Assembly (NCBI GenBank): GCA_035602155.1 | Contig: DATNMW010000250.1 | Location: forward strand, 47,240 to 111,239 | Direction of reading: 5' to 3' | Source of the DNA: Bog-159 sp035602155 | GTDB taxonomy: Bacteria; Acidobacteriota; Terriglobia; Bryobacterales; Bryobacteraceae | Length of the DNA stretch: 64,000 nt | In this document: in pieces, positions 41,723 through 51,100 of the stretch | Position numbering within the stretch: the first letter of the stretch is position 1 | Layout of the letters: each line of letters opens with the position of its first letter | Notes under the pieces: generated by a model | What the model was told of the DNA's origin: nothing | The model's database searches: none | What the model saw: only the letters and a program-made list of their open reading frames with translations | Position numbers and translations under genes: made by a program

Positions 41723-43098
41723 GACTTTTGGACGTTCCGGTCCAGCCGTGAAATCACGAACCGGAATTTCCCGTTCGGCGAGCGTGGGATGCGATCGGTA
41801 CATTCAAACTCCAGATGTATATTCCGCCCCACCCGGGCGCGGAGGTTGTTTTCCAGCACTTGCAGGTCTTCGGCGGTGAAGCGCGGCGCCGGGACGAAGC
41901 GGACGCGCAACACCTCCAGAGATTCCTGCTCGAGCTGGCTTTCGACAATGTTGCGGACGCCCTTCAATACCGGATCCAGGCGCCCGAGGAAACCGCGTTC
42001 GCGGGTATAGATAAAATCGTCGAGCCGGCCACCGATCTCCTCGATGACTGGCATGCCGCGGCCACAGGAACAGCTTTCGGTGGAAAAGCGGGCGGTATCG
42101 CCCACGCGATAGCGGATGAGCGGCATGGCGTAATTAACCAGGCCAGTCAGCACCACTTCGCCCATTTCTCCGGGAGCCGCAGCCGTGCCGTCGGGACGCA
42201 GTATCTCGGTTACCCCGGCAAGCGGATGTGCGTGCATACGACCGGCTTCGCATTCGTACCAGAAGCTTTGCATCTCCGCCTGCCCGTACTGGTCGGAGAC
42301 GCGCGTCGCGAAAGTCTCCTCTATGACGCGGCGCTGGTGGTCGAGCAGGGTTTCCGCGGAAGTGAGTGCGGCTCGCAATTGTGGCGCGGGACGGCCCGAC
42401 TGCCGGTAGTATTCTGCCAGCACGTACATCGCGGACGGGTAGCCGGATAAATATGCCGGCCGGAAGCGCTCCAGAGCCGCGGCATAGAAAGGCAAATTCT
42501 CCGGCAGCAGATGGACGGTCGAGAGCAGCAGTGCGTGGTTTGCCAGGTCGCGCCGCCAGAAAGTTTTCGTCGATTCGGGTTGGCGCGCCGGCGCAACCAT
42601 TTTGCCGGTGAACTGGCCCCGCCGCTCGTCTTTGGTAACACCCGCCGTATTCCGGTAGAGCTCTACGAAGGCCCACATCCGCTGCATCGCTTCGCGGCTG
42701 TGGTAAACGGTAAGCGGCTTTCCCGTGGTACCGCTGGTGTGCCATGGAATCAGCGCCCGTCGCGGGACAGTGCCGGCTATGAAATCCTCGGGGCGCTCCC
42801 GTACGTGATCTTTCGCAGTGCATGCCGCCGGGCCGTTTTTCCGATAGTAAGGCACCTGCGTGCAGACAAATCTCCGCAGCCGGTCGATCTCAGTTGTCTG
42901 CAATGCGCGCAGTTGTTCGGCGGGCAGGTACTCGGTGCGCTTGAGCGTTTCCAGGTAGTCCTGGAATACGCCGCTATACCGCCAATGGTGATACCGGGTG
43001 CCTTGGGCGGTGACGCATGCGTGCTGCAGGGCTACAGGCAGTGCGGAATAGAATTGGCGCCACATTTCAGCGATGTCTTTTAAATGAATACGTACCAA
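41701..43098 (-). CDS. PaaK-like adenylate-forming ligase (phenylacetate-CoA ligase family)
   Basis: The 465-residue protein has the P-loop WHTSGTTGKPLTVYHS near 118-133, SDQYGQAEMQSFWYECEAG near 275, RYRVGDTARF near 325 and a C-terminal lid ending in PRSPNGKFRFVISRL with the catalytic Lys. Relatives in capsule clusters (CapK-like) are thought to activate a carboxylic acid for attachment to sugars. The protein is the first gene of the minus-strand operon. Its C-terminus runs 22 bp into the GT4 gene. The acid substrate is unknown. Confidence 0.88.
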   Translation of the reverse strand: MVRIHLKDIAEMWRQFYSALPVALQHACVTAQGTRYHHWRYSGVFQDYLETLKRTEYLPAEQLRALQTTEIDRLRRFVCTQVPYYRKNGPAACTAKDHVRERPEDFIAGTVPRRALIPWHTSGTTGKPLTVYHSREAMQRMWAFVELYRNTAGVTKDERRGQFTGKMVAPARQPESTKTFWRRDLANHALLLSTVHLLPENLPFYAAALERFRPAYLSGYPSAMYVLAEYYRQSGRPAPQLRAALTSAETLLDHQRRVIEETFATRVSDQYGQAEMQSFWYECEAGRMHAHPLAGVTEILRPDGTAAAPGEMGEVVLTGLVNYAMPLIRYRVGDTARFSTESCSCGRGMPVIEEIGGRLDDFIYTRERGFLGRLDPVLKGVRNIVESQLEQESLEVLRVRFVPAPRFTAEDLQVLENNLRARVGRNIHLEFECTDRIPRSPNGKFRFVISRLDRNVQKSCASSRV

Positions 43099-43254
43099 AT
43101 CGTATGGGCTTATCTCTTGAGATTAAAAACGCTTCGGCCCACCGCAGGCGGGAAGGCTGAAAGAAAGAATTGAGCGAAAATAACGTTTGAGAAACGAACG
43201 GCGAAGCCACAACCCGCGCCAGGACCCTTTCCTTGATAGTATTGATCTTGCCCC

Positions 43255-43965
43255 ATGAAGGCGATCATCCTGGCGGCCGGGTTGGGGACCCGCTTGCGCC
43301 CTATCACGGACACTACCCCAAAGTGCCTGGTGCCGATCAACGGCGTGCCGTTGCTGGAACTGTGGCTGCGTCAATGTGAGCGCGCGGGGGTGAAGGGCGT
43401 GCTGGTGAACACCCACTATTTGGCCGCGCGGGTTGAGGAATTTGTCGCGGCGCGCCACGGAATACCGGTGACTTTGGCCTATGAGCCCGAGCTGCTAGGC
43501 AGCGCCGGAACCATCGCGGCGAATTGGGACTTTGTGGAATCCTCCGAATCTTTCCTGATCGTCTACGCCGACAATCTCACCACCTTTTCCTTGTCCGAGC
43601 TGGTCGCGTTCCACGCCACTCACGAACGTATAGCCTCCATGGCCCTGTTCCGCTCCCCGAATCCATCCGCCTGCGGGGTGGTGGAGATGGATACTTCCGG
43701 ACTGGTTACGGGATTCTGGGAGAAGCCCGAGCATCCATCCGGCAATCTGGTCAACGCCGGAATCTACGTCTTTCGCCGCCAGGTGCGGCCGTATTTGCCC
43801 ACCGAGGTTCCCGCCGACGTAGGGCGCTCATTGATGCCGGCACTTGTCGGCCGGGCAATGGGGCTGCCCATCAGCGGCTACTTCGTGGATATAGGCACTT
43901 TGGAAAACTACTACAGCGCCCAGGCGGGTTATGCCGCCGCCTGCCAGGCAGCCGGGGAATCGTGA
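43255..43965 (+). CDS. Sugar-1-phosphate nucleotidyltransferase
   Basis: The 236-residue protein has the canonical nucleotide-binding loop AAGLGTRLRPITDTTPKC, then LLGSAGTIAANWDFV, IVYADNLTTF (Asp in metal binding) and FVDIGTLENYYSAQ at the end. The short length without an extra C-terminal domain fits the HddC/RmlA-like D-glycero-manno-heptose or mannose-1-phosphate group. It is divergent from the PaaK-like operon across 156 bp and should supply an NDP-sugar to it. The substrate is not resolvable. Confidence 0.88.
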   Translation: MKAIILAAGLGTRLRPITDTTPKCLVPINGVPLLELWLRQCERAGVKGVLVNTHYLAARVEEFVAARHGIPVTLAYEPELLGSAGTIAANWDFVESSESFLIVYADNLTTFSLSELVAFHATHERIASMALFRSPNPSACGVVEMDTSGLVTGFWEKPEHPSGNLVNAGIYVFRRQVRPYLPTEVPADVGRSLMPALVGRAMGLPISGYFVDIGTLENYYSAQAGYAAACQAAGES

Positions 43966-44042
43966 TGAATTTCACCGCCTTCCGGCCGGATGATCTTGCC
44001 ACCGCATCGAAGACGCGATTGGCGGCAGCCGGCAAGCGGGGC

Positions 44043-44071
44043 TTGCCCATGCGCGACGTTTGGCGGATAAT
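44043..44071 (+). promoter_or_regulatory. Promoter of the Xre/RES module
   Basis: TTGCCC (44043-44048), 17-bp spacer, GATAAT (44066-44071). The expected start of transcription, near 44078, is only about 3 nt before ATG 44081, so the antitoxin mRNA would be leaderless. Confidence 0.5.
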
Positions 44072-44080
44072 AGTGGACAA

Positions 44081-44482
44081 ATGGCACGTCCAGCCGCTAG
44101 CGCTTCCCGCGCCCCAACCCGAGTGATCGGCGCGGTGCGCAAAGGCCTCCCCGCCGGGAAGCTTACTGAAATGGTCCGGCTTCTGGCAGTAGACCGAGCC
44201 CTTCTGTTGCGGATACTAGGTGTTTCTCAGCGGACAATTCAGCGCAAGCAGGCGTTCTCGCATCGGCTCAGCCCCGGGGCATCGGATCGGCTTTCCCGGA
44301 TCGATCGAATTTACAGCTTGGCGGTCGAGGTATTTGGCGATGGCGAAAAGGCCGCCCAATGGCTGAAGCGGCCCAGCCGGGCGCTCGCTAACGAATTACC
44401 CTTGGAACTGCTTGACACCGACACAGGCACTCAGCAGGTGGAGCGGGAATTGCGACAGATCCAGTTTGGCTTTGTCTATTGA
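44081..44482 (+). CDS. Xre/MbcA/ParS-type antitoxin (DUF2384)
   Basis: ATG 44081 gives 133 residues. The central RALLLRILGVSQRTIQRKQA is the helix-turn-helix region and the C-terminal AVEVFGDGEKAAQWLKRPSRALANELPLELL is the hallmark of the MbcA/ParS toxin-binding domain (W...P...L....P..LL). It neutralises the RES toxin encoded next, with which its stop overlaps as TGATG. It should also repress the operon. Confidence 0.88.
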   Translation: MARPAASASRAPTRVIGAVRKGLPAGKLTEMVRLLAVDRALLLRILGVSQRTIQRKQAFSHRLSPGASDRLSRIDRIYSLAVEVFGDGEKAAQWLKRPSRALANELPLELLDTDTGTQQVERELRQIQFGFVY

Positions 44483-44937
44483 TGCCCGCGCTGTGGAGGC
44501 TGTACCGCGCCCAGCACGGGCCCGGTCTGGATGGAATCGGCGGTACATTTGCCAACGGACGCTGGCATACGCTCGGTGAACGCGTAGTTTACTTCGGGGC
44601 ATCGGCCGCCATCGTAGTTCTGGAACGCCTCGCGCATACCGATCCCGATTTGTTGCCCGACGATCTCCGGCTTGCTCTTTTCGAGTTTACCGAGCCGGTT
44701 CAGGAAACCAAGGTCGATGAGTTCGCCACGCTGCCGGCGAATTGGAACAAGGATGAAAACGCCACGCGCCGCATAGGTGGCCGGTGGCGGCAGCGTCGAT
44801 CCTCCTGTCTGTTAGTGGTGCCCTCGGCAATTCTCCCGGAAGAATCCAATTTTGTACTCAATCCCGAACATCCCGGCGCGCAGGGGTTGCGCCTGGTTCG
44901 GGAGCGCCAATTCACGTTCGACCCGCGCCTGATCTAG
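44482..44937 (+). CDS. RES-domain toxin (NAD+-degrading)
   Basis: ATG 44482 (MPALWRLYRAQHGPG) gives 151 residues. The family residues are visible: Arg in WRLYRAQH, the G-rich GGTFANGRWHTLGERVVYFG with RW..G..V.Y near 17-40, Glu in IVVLERLAH and a C-terminal NPEHPGAQ..RLV. Characterised RES toxins (MbcT, Res) break down NAD+ and arrest growth. The gene is coupled to the antitoxin gene. It separates the sugar genes from the PfaA-like synthase. Confidence 0.9.
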   Translation: MPALWRLYRAQHGPGLDGIGGTFANGRWHTLGERVVYFGASAAIVVLERLAHTDPDLLPDDLRLALFEFTEPVQETKVDEFATLPANWNKDENATRRIGGRWRQRRSSCLLVVPSAILPEESNFVLNPEHPGAQGLRLVRERQFTFDPRLI

Positions 44938-44988
44938 AAGGGGCTGACCCTGTTTTGGTCTGAGATAGTACCTGGGCGGTCCATAACC

Positions 44989-44997
44989 GGTATAATC
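44989..44997 (+). promoter_or_regulatory. GGTATAATC -10-like element upstream of the PfaA-like gene
   Basis: TATAAT at 44991-44996 lies 127 bp before the synthase start. The same 9-mer occurs at 57528, 61499 and 62105, always at the edge of a lipid-locus gene. No convincing -35 box precedes it. The PfaA-like start itself has the ribosome-binding site GGGGAAG 4 nt upstream. Confidence 0.45.
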
Positions 44998-45123
44998 GTA
45001 AGATACTGGTGCCGAAGGGCGTTCGGACCCTATACTGAAGAACTGGGCGATGCCGCCCCCCTTCCACGGTGAAGCGGTAGGTCTGCAATAATTCCGTCAC
45101 AGATTGCCTAAGCGGGGAAGAAA

Positions 45124-48100
45124 ATGCCGGAACACTTTGAATTTCTCGTTGTGAACGCGCCGGAGCGTCTCCGGCGGCATGCGCTGTCCTCTGGCCCCGG
45201 ACTATTCGGCGTCAGGCTGGATCCCGTCCGTCCGGACCTTGCGTCCGCAGCCGAAGCGGAATGCGTGATTGTTGCCGCTGGCGGACGCAAGCGGACAAAG
45301 GAACTGGTGAAGCTGGCGCGCGCCCAATCGCGCTGCGTTCTGCTGGAAGTTTCCACTACGGAAGAGGCCGCCATGGCCGGCGACCTGGGCTTCGATGGCG
45401 TGGTATCCAAGACCCTGCTAGCTTCGCCTGTGCCGATATGGGGAGTGGGCGGCATCGGCCTGCATTCGGCGGCCGCCTGGTATGCCGGCGGCGCTGCGGG
45501 CGTGGTGCTGGATGTCGAGGATGCCTCCTGGGCGGTGCTGGCGAACCGGTTCCGCACTCTGCCCGCCATCCTGCGCGGCTTGCGCGATTCCATCCGCGAG
45601 CATGTCGAATTAGCCATGAAACACCCGCGGCTGGAGCCTCTGGCCAAAGCGGATCCCGCTACGCGCGTCATCGAGGGTCCGGACGATGCCGGCATCGAAG
45701 CTCTGCTCACCACAGGAGCGTCGAAAGTGGCATTTTCAGGCGTCCACGACGGCCGTTCCGCTGCCATGGCGGCGGTACTTGCCGCGCCCCTGGCGGAAAA
45801 AGGCGCGCGCATCGGTATTCTGGCTGGCGCAGACGTCGCCGCAGAAGGCGCCCGCCTGGTTGGTGAGCTTCCCGTACCATTTGCCGGCCCGCGCGTAGAA
45901 GCCGCGCCGCCGCTGAAGCCTTTCGATGTCGCCATCGTGGGCATGGGCTGCCTGCTTCCGAAAGCGCCCAACGTGCGCGCTTTCTGGGCCAATATCCTGA
46001 ACAAAGTCGATGCCATAGGCGACATTCCCAAGGAGCGCTTCAACATCGACCTGTATTACGACCCCGACCGCAAGGCCAAAGACAAGATGCACTCCCGCTG
46101 GGGCGGCTTCCTGGACCCTGTGCCGTTCGATCCCATGCGCTATGGCATTCCGCCCACCGCGCTGCCGTCCATCGATCCATTGCAATTGCTGGCGCTCGTC
46201 ACGGTGGACCAGGCGCTGCGCGATGCCGGCTATCATGATCGCGAATTCCCGCGTCAGACGACTTCCGTGATTCTGGGACTGAGCGGCGGGCTCGGCGATG
46301 TGGGCCTGCAATATGCGGTGCGCTCCATGCTGCAGCAGTTCATCAGTAAGCCGCCCGCGGAATTGCTCCAGGAGCTGCCCGAGTGGACCGAAGACTCCTT
46401 CGCCGGCCTGCTGCTGAACGTCGCCTCCGGCCGCGTGGCCAACCGCTTCGACCTAGGCGGTGTGAACTTCAGCGTGGATGCCGCCTGTGCTTCTTCCCTG
46501 GCCGCCGTGTACCTGGCCGCGCGCGAACTGGCCGATCATTCGAGCGACATGGCCATCGTGGGCGGCGTGGATACCGCGCAAAGTCCGTTCGGCTATATGT
46601 GTTTCGCCAAGGCGCAGGCGCTTTCCGCCCGGGGCCGCTGCCGCACATTCGATGAGTCCGCCGACGGCATCGCCATCAGCGAAGGCATCAGCATGATGGT
46701 GCTGAAGCGCCTGGAAGACGCCGAGCGCGATGGCGATCGCATCTATGCGGTCATCAAAGGCGTGGCCGGATCGAGCGACGGCAAAGGCAAAAGCATGACC
46801 GCCCCGCGCTTGGAAGGTCAGATCCTGGCGCTGCAGCGGGCTTACGCGCGCGCCGGTATCCGTCCTTCGACGGTTGGTTTGATCGAAGCGCATGGTACTG
46901 GCACCGCGCTGGGTGACGCGAGTGAGCTGTCGGCTGTGGCTGACGTGTTCCAGGCAGATGGAGCCACCCCGCAGAGTTGCGCGATCGGATCGGTGAAGTC
47001 CATGGTGGGCCATACCAAGTCCGCCGCGGGGGTCACCGGATTGATGAAAGTGGCGCTCGCGCTGTATCACAAGACCCTGCCCGCCACGCTGCACGTCGAA
47101 AAGCCCAATCCGAAATTGCTCGAACCCGGCACGCCGATGTTCGTGAACACCGAAACGCTGCCATGGATTCCGCCGGCGGGTACCCCGCGGCGCGGCGGCG
47201 TCAGCGCGTTCGGTTTTGGCGGAACCAATTTTCACGCTGTGTTGGAGGAGTTTCAAGGCGATCTCGGAGATCCGGCCGATGTGGCGCAGACCGAAAAGTG
47301 GCCTGCCGAATTGTATGTCTGGAACGATCCCACACCGGCGGATCTCGACGGAGGCATACTTGGCCGCGCGGTTTCCGGGTCCGCGCAAACCCGCTTGGCC
47401 ATCGTGGCAACCTCTCCCGAAGACCTCCGCGCTAAACTGACCAAAGCAAAAGCAGCATTAGCATCCAAGCAGTCGCTCAACGATCCGCAAGGCATTTATC
47501 TGGCCTTCGGCCCACCGCGCGGCAAGGTCGCCTTTTTGTTCCCCGGCCAAGGTTCCCAAAAAACGCACATGCTGCGCGAACTGGCGCTCACTTTTCCCGA
47601 ATTCCGTGCCAGTCTGGAACAAGCCGAACAGTCGTTAGCCGGACGTTTTCCCAAGAAGCTCAGCGCGTACATCTATCCGCCGCCCGCGTTCAGTTCCGAG
47701 CAGGAGAAGCAGCAAAATCTGGATCTGACCGACACGGTAGTTGCGCAGCCGGCGTTGGGCGTGGTCGAGATCGGGCTAAGCCACGCGCTCGAACGGCTGG
47801 GCGTCCACCCGGACATGACCGCGGGCCACAGTTACGGCGAATACGTGGCACTGGCCGCCGCCGGCGTGATTTCCGATCACGCCTTGTTCGAGCTTTCCGA
47901 ATCCCGCGGCCGCGCCATCAAAGATACCACCCACGACGAAGCCGGCACCATGGCCGCCGTGGCCGCCGATGCGGATGCCATCACCAAAGCCCTGGACGGT
48001 ATGGAAGGCATTACGCTGGCTAATCACAACAGCCCGCGCCAGACCGTGATTTCCGGCGCAAATGCCGCCGTCCAAGCGGCTATCAAGAAGCTGGAGACTG

Positions 48101-51100
48101 CCGGCCTCGCCGCGCGGCCGATCCCGGTGGCCTGCGCTTTCCACTCGCCGCTGATGGAACCGGCGCGCGAGCGATTCGCCGAAGTGCTGGCCCGCCAGAC
48201 CTTCGCCAAACCCCATGCGGCGGTTTTCTCCAATACCCTAGGCGGGCAGTACCCGGAAGATCCCCAGGAAATCGCCGGGTTGCTCGCCAGCCATCTGGTG
48301 CGCCCGGTAAAATTCGTGGACGAAATCCGCGCCATGTACGAGCAAGGTGCGCGCGTGTTCGTCGAAGTGGGACCCAAGGGCGTGCTCACCGGCTTGGCGC
48401 GCCAGATTCTGGACGGCAAGGACGCGCGCTTCATTCAAGTTGACGGCGAACGAAACGGCTTGGTGCAATTCCTGAACGCCTTGGCGCAGTTGGCCGTCGA
48501 GGGTGTGCCGGTAGATACAGCGCAGCTTATGCGCGGCCGCGTGACGCAACCGGAACCTGCGGCCCGCGAAACCGGCTGGATGGTGAACGGTCTGAAAGCT
48601 TTCCCGCGCAGCCAGCCGCCGCATATCGTCAAGCCGCTCGATCTGGTCACGCCATCTTCTATCGCTATCCCTATCCCGCAGCCACTTCCCGTGGCAGCCC
48701 CAGCGCCAGTCCCTGCCCCGGCATCCACCACCGGCGATGCCGTGATGCTGCAATTCCAGCAGCTCATGAAACAGGTTCTGCAAACGCAGACCACCATCAT
48801 GACGGCATACCTGCAGGGCTCGCCCGCAGTTCCCGTTCCCATTGCTTTGGCGCCACCGACGCCCATCGCGGTTGCCGCCCCAACCCCACCGCCGCCTCCT
48901 GTGCCGGTAGTGGCCGCACCCCTTGTGGTTGCACTACCGCCGGCGCCGTCCCAACAGCGTAGTTTCATCGAAGACCTCCGACGCATCGCCGCCGAGCGCA
49001 CCGGTTATCCGCCGGAGATGCTGGATCTGGACGTCGGCATCGAATCGGACCTGGGCATCGATTCCATCAAGCGCGTCGAAATCCTGACCGCCTTGCAGAA
49101 GCTCGGCACGCCCGCCGAACAGCAGAAGGCACAGGGCATCATGAATAAGCTCACTAGCGCCCGAACGCTACGTGAGATCGCCGACCTCATCGCTGGCGTT
49201 TCCGAGCCGCGACCGTCAGGGAGCGGTGCCGCCCGCGACTTCATCACCGAACTCCGTGCCGTGGCCGCCGAGCGCACCGGCTACCCGCCGGAGATGCTCG
49301 ACCTCGACGCCGGTATCGAATCCGACTTGGGAATCGATTCCATCAAGCGCGTCGAAATCCTGACCACCTTGCAGAAACTCGGCACGCCTGCGGAACAACA
49401 GAGCGTGCAGGGCATCATGACCAAGCTGACCAGCGCCCGCACGTTGCGTGAAATCGCCGATCTCATCGGCGGCTCGGTGGGAGCGAGCCCCGCCCTATCG
49501 GCGCCCGTGCCTATGCCCGCCGGCCGCGACTTCGTTACCGAACTGCGCGCTGTCGCGGCCGAGCGCACCGGCTATCCGCCGGAGATGCTCGACCTGGACG
49601 CGGGCATCGAAGCCGACTTGGGCATCGATTCCATCAAACGCGTTGAGATCCTGACCGCCTTGCAGAAGCTCGGCACGCCTGCCGAACAGCAGAGCGTGCA
49701 GGGCATCATGAACAAACTCACCAGCGCCCGCACGTTGCGTGAAATCGCAGATCTCATCGCGAGCTCAGTAGGAGCGAACCCCGCCGCGCCTGCGCCCGCC
49801 TTACCCGCTCCTACCGCCCCAGCCGCTACCGCCGGGCGCGACTACCTAGCCGAACTGGTCAAAATCGCCAGCGAACGCACCGGCTACGAACCTGACATGC
49901 TCGACCTGGATGCCGGCATCGAGGCCGACCTGGGCATCGATTCCATCAAACGCGTCGAAATCCTGACCGCTCTGCAGCAGCGCTCCACATCTGCGGAGCA
50001 AGCCCAAATCCAGGGCGCGATGGAAAAGCTGACCAGTGCCCGCACCCTGCGCGAAATTGCCGATCGCATCGCCGCCGTTTCCGAGCCGCGACCGTCAGGG
50101 AGTGGTTTCGCCCAGCCCGCGGCCCAAGTCCCGCGCTTCATCCTCACCACCGCCGACAAGCCGCGCAGCCCATCCAAGCCGCAATATTACCCTGGCCGTG
50201 TCAGCCTGATCACCGATGACGAAACCGGCATCGCCTCCGCGCTCGCCGATGAGCTCAAACGCAACGGCGAACGCGCCCTGCTGCTGCGCCATAGCCCCGA
50301 CGCAACCATCGGCGCGGGCGACGTGTTCACCACCGATCTCGCCGATCCGTTGCACGTTGAGGCGTTGATCGCCGCCATCCATCAACAGTTCGGCCCAATC
50401 GGTGCCATCATTCATCTGCTTCCTTTGCGCGCCGGCCAGCCCGCCTTGCAGTCGAGTTTCACTGAATGGCGCGAATTGGTGCGCCTGGATGTCCGTAGCT
50501 TATACGCGCTAGCCCGCGCCACCGAGAACGATCTCAAACAGACCGGCCGCGTGGGTGGCGCGCTGTTCGCCGCGATCACGGCGCGTGGCGGAGCATTCGG
50601 ACTGCAGCCCAATGGACCTTTTTCTCCCACGCACTTTGCAGTGGCCGATTTCACCAAGACACTTGCGCTGGAATTCACCGGCGTGCTATGCAAAGTCGTA
50701 GATCTGGATCCCACCGATCCCAACCCCATCCTGCGCCAAAAGCTCATCGATGAACTCACTTCCCCGGATGACACGCTGCAAGTGGGCTTGCCTGGCGATC
50801 GCCGCCTGACGGTGGTGCCCCAGATCGCCCCGCTCAATGGCGAAACCAAACGCCAGATCCAGCGCGACTGGGTTTTCCTGGTGACCGGCGGCGCACGCGG
50901 CGTAACCGCCGAGATTGCCCGGCAGCTTGCCGAGCGCTATCAGCCTACGCTGATTCTGGCCGGCGCATCGCCGCTGCCTTCCGGACCCGAACCCGCCGAC
51001 ACCGCCGGCATCGCCGAAATGCCGCGCCTGAAAGCGGCCCTCACGGCCCGATTGCGCGCGTCGTCGCCTTCAGCCACTTCGGTGAAACCCGCCGCGGTGG

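Noticed and set aside
43965..44126. 53-codon ORF after the nucleotidyltransferase with a TGATG overlap
   Set aside because: The Xre/RES promoter lies inside it and the product has no recognisable feature; possibly the eroded end of a longer gene, but this is not supportable.
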